From an uncultured Oscillospiraceae bacterium (GTDB lineage: Bacteria; Bacillota; Clostridia; Oscillospirales; Oscillospiraceae), in contig CANRNU010000006.1 in the NCBI GenBank assembly GCA_947632005.1, positions 1 to 64,000 on the forward strand: 64,000 nt of DNA, read 5' to 3'. The stretch's first letter is position 1. Each line of letters starts with the position of its first letter. Shown here in pieces: positions 34,032 to 43,659 of this stretch. The translations under genes were made by a program, and so were the position numbers. Under the pieces are notes generated by a model. It had not been told where the DNA came from and did no database searches. It saw nothing but the letters and a program-made list of their open reading frames with translations.

Positions 34032-36230
34032 TTATGCACCGGCGTCCGTCTCGGCTGTGTCCAGGCGCTGCCGGGCAACCAGCTCCGCGAAGAAGCCGTC
34101 CTCGGCAATGAGCTCGTCGTATGTGCCGTCCTCCACGATATGGCCCCCGTCCAGCACGATGATCCTGTCACAGTGGCGGATGGTGCTCAGCCGGTGGGCG
34201 ATGACGATGCGGGTGCATTTGAGCTTATCCAGGGACTCGGACACCACCCGCTGGGTGATGTTGTCCAGGGCCGAGGTGGCCTCGTCGAACATGAGGATGC
34301 GGGGCTTTGGCGCGATGGCCCGGGCAATGAGGATCCTCTGGCGCTGACCGCCGGAGATGCCGCCGCTGCCCTCGGATATCAGGGTATGCATCCCCATGGG
34401 CATGCGCCGGATGTCCTCCGCCACGCCCGCCATCTCCGCCGCCGCCCAAGCGTCGTCCATAGTCAGCCACGGCGCGGAGATGGTAATGTTGGAGTAGATA
34501 TCGCCCTGGAACAGTTTCCCGTCCTGCATCACCACGCCCATGCGCCGACGCAGGCTCTTCAGGTCCAGGCCCGACATGTCCCGGCCGTCGTAGTAGATGG
34601 CGCCCTTTTGGGGCTTTTCAAAGCCCAGCAGCAGCCGCATGAGCGTACTCTTGCCGCAGCCGGTCTTTCCCACAATGGCCACATACTGACCGGGGCGGAT
34701 CTTGAGGCTCATGTCGTCTACCACATTGGGCATATCCTCCGAGTACCGGAAGGAGACGTTGTTCAACTCAATGCCGCCAGAGAGGCGCTCTACCACCTGT
34801 TTGTCCGCGCTGATCTCCGGCTCCGCCTCCAGGATGGGCTTGGCCATGTTGAGGATAGGGACGATCTGACCCGCCATGGACGCGATGCCCGCCAGCGAGG
34901 CAAAGGCCCCGGTGATCATGGCATAGGCGGAATTGAAGGCGTAGTATTCCGCCGCGGACACGCCGCTTCTCACCGCCACGGCATACATCACCAGCGTGCC
35001 GGTGAGGCTGATGGCCAGGCTGATGACGCTGTTCACCTTCAAAAACATGGGCGGGTCATAGGCCAGCCGGGCCCCCTTGGCATACTGCTCGCTCCACTTG
35101 GCAAAGGCCCGCTTCTCCGCGCCGGAGAGCTTCACCTTCTGCACGCCGCTGATGAGGGCGTAGGAAAGGCCGCTCTCCTTGGCGTCCTGCTCCATCATCT
35201 GCTGGGTGACGCCCTTTTGCCGGATGGAGGTGAGGACCGAGAACACCAGCGTGACGCCCACCACCGCCAGCGCCGGGACCACCAGCGCCGGTGCGTAGGC
35301 AAAGATCTGGGTGATCTGCAGCAGGGAGAACAGGCTCGTCAGCCCCACCGCCGCCACAGAGGTGACAAGAAGGCTGGAGAGCGTCTTGATGTTCATGACA
35401 CGGGTGGCCATCTCGCCGGTGCTGTACTGCCGGAAGAAGTTGGCCGGCAGGGCAAACAGGCGCATCATCCCGGCGGCCTCTACCGCCACGGATACCTTCG
35501 TCGCCATCCGCCCGGAGAGGAGCTGCTTCACCACCTCCAGCAGCTGGGTGCTCACGCTCACCAGCAGCATGAAGGAGATGAGCGCCGCCAGCACCTGTAT
35601 GCTTCCGCTGTCCGCCACACGGGAGAACAGCAGATTGTTGAGCCTGGGCAGCAGCAGTCCCACCAGCGACACCGCCAGCGCGGCTGCCCCGAACAGGAGC
35701 CGGTCCGCCCAGGAGGTACAGGAGCCTATGTACCGCATCAGGCCCGGGATGCCGATCTTCCCCTGGGGGAAGGGCCGGTAGAACGCGATGGCCTCCCGTT
35801 CAAAAAGCGCCGCCCTGCGGGCGTTCACCCGCGTGCGCCTGCCCGCGTCCGTGTCATAATATGTATAGCCGGAAAGGCCCGCAGGGACCAGGGCCGTGAG
35901 GGCGCCGCTGTCCTTCCGGCGGGCCAGCATGGCGCCGATGGCGTCCTGATACCAGCGCTCCTCCAGCGTCACCGTCCGGCGCATGATGCCGTGGGGACGC
36001 AGCAAAAATTCCAGCTGCTCGTTGAAGTCCTTCACCGAGCCGGGTATCTCCCGGCTTTTGACGTGGTAGAACTTCAGTATCTCCTCCATGGCGCTCTTGG
36101 CCTGCTGGCTGCTGTCCCCGGGGACGACCGGACGGCCCAGCACCGCCCCGGCAATGGAGGCGAAGCCCTCCTCAAAGGCCTGCTGGTCCTGCCGCTTGCG
36201 CTCGCGTATCTGTTCGTCAAACCAACCCAT
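34032..36230 (-). CDS. NHLM-type bacteriocin-system ABC transporter, second ATPase (no peptidase)
   Basis: 732 residues. A unique N-terminal about 165-residue cytosolic domain (GWFDEQIRERKRQDQQAFEE...) is followed by a six-helix ABC membrane domain (about 175-450), then an ATPase: Walker A GKTGCGKST (about 520), signature GISGGQRQR, Walker B RILMFDEATSALD. This layout is that of the NHLM (nitrile hydratase leader/microcin) exporter partner that lacks C39. It pairs with the C39-bearing ABC protein encoded 11 bp upstream. Confidence 0.88.
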   Translation of the reverse strand: MGWFDEQIRERKRQDQQAFEEGFASIAGAVLGRPVVPGDSSQQAKSAMEEILKFYHVKSREIPGSVKDFNEQLEFLLRPHGIMRRTVTLEERWYQDAIGAMLARRKDSGALTALVPAGLSGYTYYDTDAGRRTRVNARRAALFEREAIAFYRPFPQGKIGIPGLMRYIGSCTSWADRLLFGAAALAVSLVGLLLPRLNNLLFSRVADSGSIQVLAALISFMLLVSVSTQLLEVVKQLLSGRMATKVSVAVEAAGMMRLFALPANFFRQYSTGEMATRVMNIKTLSSLLVTSVAAVGLTSLFSLLQITQIFAYAPALVVPALAVVGVTLVFSVLTSIRQKGVTQQMMEQDAKESGLSYALISGVQKVKLSGAEKRAFAKWSEQYAKGARLAYDPPMFLKVNSVISLAISLTGTLVMYAVAVRSGVSAAEYYAFNSAYAMITGAFASLAGIASMAGQIVPILNMAKPILEAEPEISADKQVVERLSGGIELNNVSFRYSEDMPNVVDDMSLKIRPGQYVAIVGKTGCGKSTLMRLLLGFEKPQKGAIYYDGRDMSGLDLKSLRRRMGVVMQDGKLFQGDIYSNITISAPWLTMDDAWAAAEMAGVAEDIRRMPMGMHTLISEGSGGISGGQRQRILIARAIAPKPRILMFDEATSALDNITQRVVSESLDKLKCTRIVIAHRLSTIRHCDRIIVLDGGHIVEDGTYDELIAEDGFFAELVARQRLDTAETDAGA

Positions 36231-36241
36231 GGCGCGCCCCC

Positions 36242-38416
36242 TCAGTCATTGGACACCAGGCGGGTGTAATACCCGTTCATGGCGTAGAGCTCCTCGTGCG
36301 TCCCCCGCTCCACCACCTTGCCCTGGTCCAGCACGATGATCTCGTCGCAGTCACGGATGGTGGAGAGCCGGTGGGCTACCACGATGCAGGTGACGCCCCG
36401 GTCCTTGATGGACTTGACCACCTCATACTCCGTCTTGGCGTCCAGGGCGGAGGTGGCCTCGTCCAGGATGATGATGGTGGGGTCCTGGGCCAGGACCCGG
36501 GCGATCTCCATGCGCTGGCGCTGGCCGCCGGAGAAGTCCCGGCCGCCCTCGGTCAGCTTGTGGTCATAGCCGCCCTGCCGCTGGACGATGTCGCTGTGTA
36601 TCCCCGCGTCCCGGGCCGCCAGGATCATCTCAAAGTCCTCGATGGACTTATCCCACATCTTGATGTTTTCCGCGATGGTGTCCTCAAAGAGGATGACGTC
36701 CTGGTCCACCACCGCCAGGGACCCGGTAAACACGCTCCGGTCGATGTCCCGGATGGGCTTGCCGTCGAAGAGGATCTCCCCGCTCCAGGGCTGGTAGAGC
36801 CCGGAGATGAGCTTGGACAGCGTGCTCTTGCCGCAGCCGGACCCGCCCACGAAGGCCACCCGGCTGCCCGGCTTCAGGGACAGGTTGAAATCCTCGATGA
36901 GGGGGTCCGCCAGCTTGGAGTAGCCGAAGGTCACGTGGCGCATCTCCAGCGCCCCGGAGAGCTTGTCGTAGCTCTCCGGCGCCTCTCCCTCGGCCATGTT
37001 GCTGTCCTCGGGGTATTCCATCACGTCCTCCACCCGCTCCATCTCCGTGCGCATCTCCTGGATGGTCTGCCCGGCGCCGATCAGCGACGTCGCCGGGGCG
37101 GTGAAGCTCATGAGGAACCCCTGGAAGGCCATGACCATGCCCAGGGTGAAGCTGCCCTGCATCACGAACAGCACCCCCAGGAACAGGATCACCATATCAC
37201 AGACGATGCTCACCAGAGACGGGATGAGCCCCAGGTACGCGTCCATCTTCGTAAAACGCGTCTCCTGGGTGTTCACGCTGGCCTGATAGCCCGCCCAGCG
37301 CTCAAAATAGCCGTTCTCCGCCCCGGCGGCCTTGATGGTCTCGATCATCTCGATGGCCGCCATGGTGGAGGCCGCCAGCTTCCCCGAATCGCGCATCTGC
37401 ACCCGCATGACGTTTATCCGCTTTTGGGAGATGAACCGGCTCACCGCCAGGTTGATGACCACCGACAGCAGGCCCACCAGCGTCAGGACCCAGGAGTAGC
37501 GCAGCATGACGGCCAGATAGAACACCATCATGCCGGCGTCCAGCACCAGGGGGCCCAGTGTATTCACCAACTCCTGGGCAATGGTGGCATTGGTCTGCTG
37601 CCGCTGCTGGATATCGCCGGCCATGCGCTGGGAGAAAAACTCCATGGGCATGTGCAGCACCTTCCACAGGAAGGTGGCCGCCCCCACCGAGGCCAGCTTG
37701 CCGGTGATGCGCAGGGACCATACCGCCTGGATCCAGGCCACCACCAGCTGCAGCAGACTGACCCCGGCCAGCGCCCCCAGGAACGGCCACAGCCACTGGG
37801 GATTCTCGCCGGTCAGGAGCCTATCCATGAATATCCGGGAAAAGGCCGGGTTGATCACGCCGAACAGGGAGCTGATGAGGGTGGTGAGCGCCACGAATAC
37901 CAGGGCCGTGCCCGCGCCGGTCAGGCGTTTTTTCGCATAGTTGACCATGCTCTTGGGGCTGCCGCTGGGCTGGAACGCCTCCCCCGGCTCGAACGCCATG
38001 CAGATGCCCGTGAAGGACTCGTCAAAGCTCTCCATGCTCACCGGCACCGTGCCCCGGGCCGGGTCGTTCAGGATGGCCTTGTCCCCTCTGAACCCGTTCA
38101 GCACCACAAAATGGTTGAAGTTCCAGTGGATGATGCAGGGGAACGTCCCCTGCCTCTTCAGGTCCTCCGGCTCATAGCGGTACGCCTTTGCCGTGAGGCC
38201 ATAGCTCCTGGCCGCCCGCAGCACGTTCCTGGCGTTGGAGCCGTCCCGGCTCACGCCGCAGTCCGCCCGCACCTGCTCCAGGGGTATCCACTTCCCGTAG
38301 TAGGCCAGCACCATGGTCAGACAGGCCGCGCCGCACTCCAGCGCCTCCATCTGCATGATCACCGGCACCTTCGCCACCCCTTTGGTGACAGGTCTTTTGA
38401 TCTCAGCCTTCTTCAT
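36242..38416 (-). CDS. NHLM-type peptidase/ABC exporter with C39 domain
   Basis: 724 residues. The N-terminal C39 protease domain has the catalytic Cys in QMEALECGAACLTMVLAYYG (about 22-41) and the His in CIIHWNFNHFVVLNG (about 95-109); it cuts after double glycine. The ABC membrane domain follows (about 165-460), then Walker A GGSGCGKST (about 515), signature DFSGGQRQR and Walker B TIIILDEATSALD. It removes leaders and exports peptide across the membrane, with the five double-glycine precursors of this operon as expected substrates. Confidence 0.93.
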   Translation of the reverse strand: MKKAEIKRPVTKGVAKVPVIMQMEALECGAACLTMVLAYYGKWIPLEQVRADCGVSRDGSNARNVLRAARSYGLTAKAYRYEPEDLKRQGTFPCIIHWNFNHFVVLNGFRGDKAILNDPARGTVPVSMESFDESFTGICMAFEPGEAFQPSGSPKSMVNYAKKRLTGAGTALVFVALTTLISSLFGVINPAFSRIFMDRLLTGENPQWLWPFLGALAGVSLLQLVVAWIQAVWSLRITGKLASVGAATFLWKVLHMPMEFFSQRMAGDIQQRQQTNATIAQELVNTLGPLVLDAGMMVFYLAVMLRYSWVLTLVGLLSVVINLAVSRFISQKRINVMRVQMRDSGKLAASTMAAIEMIETIKAAGAENGYFERWAGYQASVNTQETRFTKMDAYLGLIPSLVSIVCDMVILFLGVLFVMQGSFTLGMVMAFQGFLMSFTAPATSLIGAGQTIQEMRTEMERVEDVMEYPEDSNMAEGEAPESYDKLSGALEMRHVTFGYSKLADPLIEDFNLSLKPGSRVAFVGGSGCGKSTLSKLISGLYQPWSGEILFDGKPIRDIDRSVFTGSLAVVDQDVILFEDTIAENIKMWDKSIEDFEMILAARDAGIHSDIVQRQGGYDHKLTEGGRDFSGGQRQRMEIARVLAQDPTIIILDEATSALDAKTEYEVVKSIKDRGVTCIVVAHRLSTIRDCDEIIVLDQGKVVERGTHEELYAMNGYYTRLVSND

Positions 38417-38423
38417 AGGCGTC

Positions 38424-38900
38424 TCAGTTCAGCAGAAAGGAGATGGGCGAAACGCTGTCCACCACGATCTCAGCCTCATATACGCCCTCCGCCAAAGACG
38501 CGCCCACCTGGGCAGGATACACCCACTGGCCCGCCTCCAGGCCGCCAACGTGCATGGTATAGGCGTCGAAGCTCTCATCCACCGGCACGGGCCTGGGGTC
38601 GATCCCGTTCAGGACATACTCCTCCCCGCCCACGCGGACGGTCTGTCCCTCCTGCACCGCATCCAGGTCGTCTTCCCCTATGTAGCAGATGACCCCGCCG
38701 TCCGCTCCGGCTACTGCCGCCGCGGCGACCGTCGTCTCCAGCCGGCCCAGCGCCGACCAGATGATGAGCCCCGCCAGCAGCGCGATCACCGCGGCCAGCA
38801 CCAGCCACACCCCCGGACTCGTCACCCGGATATAGTCGTTCATCTGCTCCGGACTGGATACTTTCTCCAGACTTTTTTGACGAAACAGCCCGTTGTCCAT
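38424..38900 (-). CDS. NHLM-system secretion protein, HlyD-like N-terminal type
   Basis: 158 residues. It starts LFRQKSLEKVSSPEQMNDYI, close to the start of NHLP secretion proteins, with one membrane helix (VWLVLAAVIALLAGLIIWSA, about 31-50) and a short beta domain (AVAGADGGVICYIGEDDLDA). It lacks the long coiled coil of full HlyD proteins, so it is a short form. It precedes the C39 ABC gene by seven bases and likely completes the exporter. Confidence 0.78.
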   Translation of the reverse strand: MDNGLFRQKSLEKVSSPEQMNDYIRVTSPGVWLVLAAVIALLAGLIIWSALGRLETTVAAAAVAGADGGVICYIGEDDLDAVQEGQTVRVGGEEYVLNGIDPRPVPVDESFDAYTMHVGGLEAGQWVYPAQVGASLAEGVYEAEIVVDSVSPISFLLN

Positions 38901-38943
38901 GCCAACTCTCCTTCTGCTAAGTTTTCAGGCGCCCTTCATCCGT

Positions 38944-40122
38944 TCAGAAGGTCAGTGTGTCTATCCGGCCCAGGAGCTCGGCCAGCCGGGCTTTGCAGTT
39001 GGCGATGATGGCCTGCCCCTCGGCGGTGCCGCTCAGCCGGCGGATGGTACGCCGCAGCAGCCGGGTGTAGCCGATCACCTTTGCCTTGCCGGCGATCTCG
39101 TCCAGTCGGGCTGCATCGTCCGTGCCGAAATACAGCCGGAGGGTCTTCTCCCAGATGGCGGTGCAGGTGTCGTAATCCAGCCCCAAAAACTTCTCCGACA
39201 CGCTGTGGTCCAGCTCGCCGAAGCCCTGATAGGCCAGGAATATCGACGCGAACTCGAACACCGGGTGGCCCATGCACAGGGTGTCCATGTCGATGAGCAG
39301 CACCTCGCCGTTTTGGACCATGACATTTTTGACGTGGTAGTCCCCGTGGAGCATATGGTGGTCCTCCGGCACGTCGGCGATGAGCCGGCGGAGCTTTTCG
39401 TACTGCTCCGGGGGAAGATGTCCGTTCAGAAAGTCCGCCCAGTCCAGGGCCACGGCCTTCATGTCCGGCATATCCCCGGGCTGCACCTCGGTGGCGTGTA
39501 TCTTTTTCAGCAGCTCCACATACACGCCGACATATTCGTCCAGCTTCTCCGGCTCGGCGATGATGAGCTTTGCCAGGCTCTTGGCGTTCAAGAGCTCAAA
39601 GACCGAGCCATAGCCGTCGCCCACCTTGACCACATCGTAGGGGATGGCGGTGGGGATGCCCAGCACGAAGGCCCGGCGGGCCAGTTCCCGCTCCCGGTGG
39701 ATGTCCGGCAGGCTGTCCGGATTCAGATACACCTTGATGATGGTGTCCGGGTCCAGACGGTATACCTCGCCGTTGGCGCCCCGGCCGATGACCTCGCAGC
39801 CCTCCACGCTCAGCCGCCGGTACGCCTTTTCCACCGGTATCATCTCCGTGAAGCCGGTCATGTCCAATATCTCATATACCTCCGGGGACGCGTTCACGAT
39901 GCGCAGTCCCGGCTGCTCCTTCCGCAGCCGGAGGATGACCCGCAGGCCCGCGCTGGAGATGTATGTGAGCTGCTCCAGATCCAGCACCACACCCGCTTCC
40001 GGAGCCTGCTGACGCAGCTCGTTCAGCTCCTGCTCGGCCTGCGCGGCGTTGCTGGAGTCGACGTGCCCTGCCAGATACACCGTCAGCACGCCGTTTTCCT
40101 GTTTGCCCTCTGCAATCTTCAT
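38944..40122 (-). CDS. STAS domain fused to an APH-like phosphotransferase (TIGR02172-like)
   Basis: 392 residues. Residues 1-100 form a STAS domain with the phosphorylatable serine in YISSAGLRVILRL (about 54-66). Residues 110-392 form an aminoglycoside-phosphotransferase/choline-kinase fold: GANGEVYRL (about 115-123), catalytic HGDYHVKNVMV (about 260-270) and metal-binding EVLLIDMDTL (about 273-282). The fusion of an anti-sigma-antagonist-type domain with a small-molecule or protein kinase is unusual; it sits directly downstream of a SpoIIE-type phosphatase in the operon. Confidence 0.85.
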   Translation of the reverse strand: MKIAEGKQENGVLTVYLAGHVDSSNAAQAEQELNELRQQAPEAGVVLDLEQLTYISSAGLRVILRLRKEQPGLRIVNASPEVYEILDMTGFTEMIPVEKAYRRLSVEGCEVIGRGANGEVYRLDPDTIIKVYLNPDSLPDIHRERELARRAFVLGIPTAIPYDVVKVGDGYGSVFELLNAKSLAKLIIAEPEKLDEYVGVYVELLKKIHATEVQPGDMPDMKAVALDWADFLNGHLPPEQYEKLRRLIADVPEDHHMLHGDYHVKNVMVQNGEVLLIDMDTLCMGHPVFEFASIFLAYQGFGELDHSVSEKFLGLDYDTCTAIWEKTLRLYFGTDDAARLDEIAGKAKVIGYTRLLRRTIRRLSGTAEGQAIIANCKARLAELLGRIDTLTF

Positions 40123-40134
40123 ATTGAACCCCTT

Positions 40135-42693
40135 TCACGCCTCCAGGCTTTTTTTGATCGTGAGAATGTTCTGTCCGTCTTTGTACTCGTATTTCACATC
40201 GTCCATGGTCTTCTTCACCATAAAGATGCCCAAGCCGCCGATCTGTCTGTCCTCGGCGGAAAGGGACACGTCCGGGTCCGTCTTCGCCAGCGGGTCGTAG
40301 GGCCTGCCCTGGTCGATGAACGTGATGCGCACCGCCAGCGGCTCCTGGTCCACATCCACCCGCACCGTGGCCGGACCTGTATCCGGATCGTAGGCATAGT
40401 GGGCGATGTTGCCGAACAGCTCGTCGATGGCGATGTCTATTTGGGTCTGGGCCTTCATCGGGCAGTCCAGCGCCTCCAGCCGCTCGTTCACAAAGTCCGT
40501 CACTGCCGGGATGTTCTCCAGGGTGGCCTCCACCGTCAGTTCGTCCGGCTCGCCCGTTCCCGTCTTCTCCCGGAACTCCAGACAGAGCATGGTGATGTCG
40601 TCAAATTGGGGCGCCTCCCCCACGAACCGGTCGATGTCCGCCTTCACTGCCGGCAGCAGCTCGTCCGGCGACACCTCCGCGTTCCGGTTCAGCACCGCCT
40701 CCAGCCGCTCCATCCCGTACAGCTCGTTGCTCCCGTTGGTGGCCTCCGTCACTCCGTCCGTGTACTGGAACAGCTTGTCGCCCGGCTCCAGCTCCATGCT
40801 CCCCATCCGGTACCGCGTCCCCTCCATGCCTGCCAGCACAAAGCCAGGCCGGATCTTGTAGGGGGCGTAGCTGCCGTCCTTTTTGCAGATGAACGGCATC
40901 TCATGCCCCGCGTTGACGAAGTCGAACCGGCCGGTCTCCAGGTCCAGCACGCCCTCAAAGGCCGTGATGAACATCTCCTCGCTGTTGGACTCGCACAGCA
41001 GCCGGTTCACCTCCATGAACACCTCGCCCAGGTCCCGCCCCGGCGTGGTGTGGTCCTTGATCAGCGTCTTCCCGATGACCATGAAAAGGGCCGCCGGCAC
41101 GCCCTTGCCGGACACGTCCGCCATCACCACGGCCAGGTGGGTGTCGTCCACCATGAAGAAGTCGTAAAAATCTCCGCCCACCTCTTTGGCCGGGGCCATG
41201 GAGGCAAAGATGCTGAATTCCTTCCGGTCCGGGAAGGGCGGGAAGATGCAGGGCAGCATGGACGCCTGGATATGGGTGGCGATGTCCAGCTCCGCGCCGA
41301 TGCGCTCCTTTTCCGCCGTGACGTTCGTCAGGTCCCTGATATAGCTGTTCAGCGACCCGGCCATGCCGTTGAAGGCCACCGCCAAGTCCCCGATCTCGTC
41401 GTTTTGCCGCACGGCAGCCTGGTGGGTCAGGTCCCCGGAGCTTATGTGTTCCACGTCCGACCGCAGCTCCAGGAGCGGACCGGTGAGCCGCCGGGAGAAC
41501 CCGCCGCTCAGGCCCACCACTCCCCCGATGATGAGAGCGAACACCGCGAGGGACAGGATCTCCGTCCGTGCGATGCGCGCATTTATGGTCGCGGCGGTGG
41601 CATCGGTCCGGGCGGTGATATCCGCACGGATATCCTCGACCGGGGTCAGCACAGCATCCGCCGGCGCGTGGATTGCCAGCGTCCAGTCTGCGGTGGTGAT
41701 GGGCGTATAGGCGTAGTAGATATCATCCGATGTGGACGTGACGCCGGTGACGCCGCTCATGATCTGAGACGCCGCCTCATAGGCCGGGCAGTCCGGGGAC
41801 CAGACGTTGTCAAAGCTCCCGTCCTCCCGCATATAGGGGGAGGCTATGATATCCCCCTGCGGGTCTACCAGAAACGCGTAGGAGCCGGGGCTGAAGTCAA
41901 TGTCTATGATCTCCTTGATGATGTTCTCGACGAGGATGTCTATGCACACCACACCGGCAAGGCGGCCCTCTGCGTCCCGGACCGGCGCGGCGCACGTGAC
42001 GGTGAGGCCCCGGCCGAAATGGTCCTCATAGGTGCCCGTGAACACAGGGCCGTCGGCGTTCCTCGCGGCGGTGTACCAGATCGAGTCAAAATAGTCGTAG
42101 TACTCCGATGTCACATTGGGGGTCGACTCATAGGTGAGCATGAAGCCCGACTCCGTTGCTATGTAGATGGTGGAGATGATGCTGTCGTTATCGGTGATGA
42201 CCGGCTGCCAGACATGGACGAGATTGGACAGCAAGTCCATCTCCTCCTCCACGTCCTTGAGGGCGACGCTCGCATTCGCAAAGCTCATCAACAGCACATA
42301 GTGATAGTTGCTCTTCTCACCGACCTGATACACTTTCCGGGGCACATAGGCGTCGGGCTCCTCATAGATACGCCGGGCATAGAAGGCAAACTGGCTGGTG
42401 TAGTCCGCGAACTTGATGAATCGCCTGTCCGCCATTTCAGCTTCGACCTGCGCAGCACGCAGGAGGTTATGTTCCATCTGGTCCAGCAGCGCCTCGCTCC
42501 CGGCGGTCGCTGCGTTCTCACCCAGGTCCCGGCTGTCCCGCTGCACCGTGTCCCGCAGGGCGAACAGGCTCCCGGCCCACAGCATCCCCGTGACCACCAG
42601 CGCCGCCACGCACAGCAAGAGCACCATCCGCTGCACCTGCAGGCGGATGGGCCGGCGCTTCATATCCTGTTTTTGCTTATCGCCGCTCCCCAT
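40135..42693 (-). CDS. SpoIIE/RsbU-type PP2C phosphatase with extracellular sensor and C-terminal HATPase
   Basis: 852 residues: TM helix (about 24-46), long extracellular Cache-like sensor (about 50-350), second TM helix (about 360-380), HAMP (about 385-430), PP2C/SpoIIE phosphatase (about 450-690, with EVGGDFYDFF and VVMADVSGKGVPAALFM), and a C-terminal RsbW-like HATPase (about 700-850, with DIAIDELFGNIAHYAYD and GGLGIFMVKK). It thus combines input, the phosphatase that activates STAS antagonists, and the anti-sigma-like kinase in one chain. It starts three bases after the STAS gene; the ribosome site is weak. Confidence 0.88.
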   Translation of the reverse strand: MGSGDKQKQDMKRRPIRLQVQRMVLLLCVAALVVTGMLWAGSLFALRDTVQRDSRDLGENAATAGSEALLDQMEHNLLRAAQVEAEMADRRFIKFADYTSQFAFYARRIYEEPDAYVPRKVYQVGEKSNYHYVLLMSFANASVALKDVEEEMDLLSNLVHVWQPVITDNDSIISTIYIATESGFMLTYESTPNVTSEYYDYFDSIWYTAARNADGPVFTGTYEDHFGRGLTVTCAAPVRDAEGRLAGVVCIDILVENIIKEIIDIDFSPGSYAFLVDPQGDIIASPYMREDGSFDNVWSPDCPAYEAASQIMSGVTGVTSTSDDIYYAYTPITTADWTLAIHAPADAVLTPVEDIRADITARTDATAATINARIARTEILSLAVFALIIGGVVGLSGGFSRRLTGPLLELRSDVEHISSGDLTHQAAVRQNDEIGDLAVAFNGMAGSLNSYIRDLTNVTAEKERIGAELDIATHIQASMLPCIFPPFPDRKEFSIFASMAPAKEVGGDFYDFFMVDDTHLAVVMADVSGKGVPAALFMVIGKTLIKDHTTPGRDLGEVFMEVNRLLCESNSEEMFITAFEGVLDLETGRFDFVNAGHEMPFICKKDGSYAPYKIRPGFVLAGMEGTRYRMGSMELEPGDKLFQYTDGVTEATNGSNELYGMERLEAVLNRNAEVSPDELLPAVKADIDRFVGEAPQFDDITMLCLEFREKTGTGEPDELTVEATLENIPAVTDFVNERLEALDCPMKAQTQIDIAIDELFGNIAHYAYDPDTGPATVRVDVDQEPLAVRITFIDQGRPYDPLAKTDPDVSLSAEDRQIGGLGIFMVKKTMDDVKYEYKDGQNILTIKKSLEA

Positions 42694-42696
42694 GGC

Positions 42697-42996
42697 TCAC
42701 TGGATGGTCAGGATGTCCGCGAAGCCCGTGACCTCGAAGATCTCCATGATCGTCTCGTTCACGTTCCGCAGCACCATGGTCCCCTGTTTGTTCATGACCT
42801 TTTGCGCGCTCAGCAGCACCCGCAGTCCCGCCGAGGACAGATATTCCAGCTCCCCAAAGTCCAGCGTCAGCTCTGTGACGCCGTCCACGCTCTGCCGCAG
42901 CTCCGCCTCCAGCTGAGGAGCGGTGGTGGTGTCCAGCCGGCCGGCCAGGGCCAGGTCAAGATGGGTCCCGTTCTGATTCTTTGTGATCGTCATCAT
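42697..42996 (-). CDS. STAS-domain anti-anti-sigma-type protein
   Basis: 99 residues, a complete SpoIIAA/RsbV-like STAS domain with the phosphorylatable serine in LEYLSSAGLRVLLSAQ (about 51-66). Expected to be phosphorylated by the HATPase and dephosphorylated by the PP2C part of the next gene product. No cognate sigma factor gene is in the window, so the output is unknown. Confidence 0.88.
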   Translation of the reverse strand: MMTITKNQNGTHLDLALAGRLDTTTAPQLEAELRQSVDGVTELTLDFGELEYLSSAGLRVLLSAQKVMNKQGTMVLRNVNETIMEIFEVTGFADILTIQ

Positions 42997-43061
42997 CGCT
43001 TTTCTACCTCACTTATTTGGTCTTATTTATCCCTTGGCAGTCTGTTCACGCCTGCCGCCGG

Positions 43062-43340
43062 TCAATGCGGCCTTTTCTCCAGACCATGGTCGGCGCCGCC
43101 GCCGGCAGCAGTGCAGACGCAGTAGAGCATCTTGCCCAGTCCTTCACACCGTTCGTCGATGCCGGTCCCCTCTCCGTACATCGCACAGGCGCATTGGTAC
43201 CTGGCGTGACTTCCGCTGTCGTTTCCTTTGCCGCTGCCTCCCATGACGCAGCCACAGGAGCCTCCGTTCACCGCGTCCAGTTCAGACTCGTCCAGCTCCT
43301 TCTCCCGGTCCAGGATATCGTCTTTTTTCTCTTCCGACAT
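43062..43340 (-). CDS. RiPP precursor candidate, 92 residues, Cys-rich
   Basis: Start chosen at MSEEKKDDIL, matching the two paralogues upstream. The leader ends in ELDESELDAVNGG (14-26). The core begins SCGCVMGGSGKGNDSG and contains further cysteines in YQCACAMYG, DERCEG and LYCVCTAAGGG. The CGC, CAC and CVC pattern is shared with the paralogue at 43660-43905. It is a likely substrate of the radical SAM enzyme encoded first in the operon. Confidence 0.8.
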   Translation of the reverse strand: MSEEKKDDILDREKELDESELDAVNGGSCGCVMGGSGKGNDSGSHARYQCACAMYGEGTGIDERCEGLGKMLYCVCTAAGGGADHGLEKRPH

Positions 43341-43359
43341 ATTTGCCCGCTCTCCTCCG

Positions 43360-43590
43360 TCAGGGGTACTCCGGCGGTTTCCAACCGTCGCCATCCCCCG
43401 CCTGGAAGCAGAAGCACGTGGTCTTGTACTTTCCCTCTCCCGGGGCAGGGCACTGCGATTTGGGTTTTTCGTCGCCGTATCCCTCAAACACACAGTGGCA
43501 GGGGCGGTAACCGCCGGTCACTGCCTCCATCTCGGACTCCTCCAGCTCGCTCTCCCGACCCAGGATCTCGTTCTTCTTTTCCTCAGACAT
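43360..43590 (-). CDS. RiPP precursor candidate, 76 residues, Cys-rich
   Basis: Start MSEEKKNEILG behind ATGGAGGAAACGAAC, the same ribosome-site block as the next paralogue. Leader ends ELEESEMEAVTGG. Core: YRPCHCVFEGYGDEKPKSQC, then PAPGEGKYKTTCFCFQAG and a WKPPEYP tail. Five cysteines as CHC, C and CFC. Confidence 0.8.
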   Translation of the reverse strand: MSEEKKNEILGRESELEESEMEAVTGGYRPCHCVFEGYGDEKPKSQCPAPGEGKYKTTCFCFQAGDGDGWKPPEYP

Positions 43591-43659
43591 GTTCGTTTCC
43601 TCCATCAAGAAAACATAGATTTTCCGGTCCCCGCTGCTATGGCGTCCCGCAGGGCTTTT

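Noticed and set aside
32178-36269. 1363-codon frame opposite the acyltransferase, precursors and NHLM ABC gene
   Set aside because: Spans several real genes and their gaps on the other strand; repetitive His/Gly/Arg composition and no domain.
38893-43125. 1410-codon frame opposite the STAS/SpoIIE genes
   Set aside because: Antisense shadow covering four well-supported genes.
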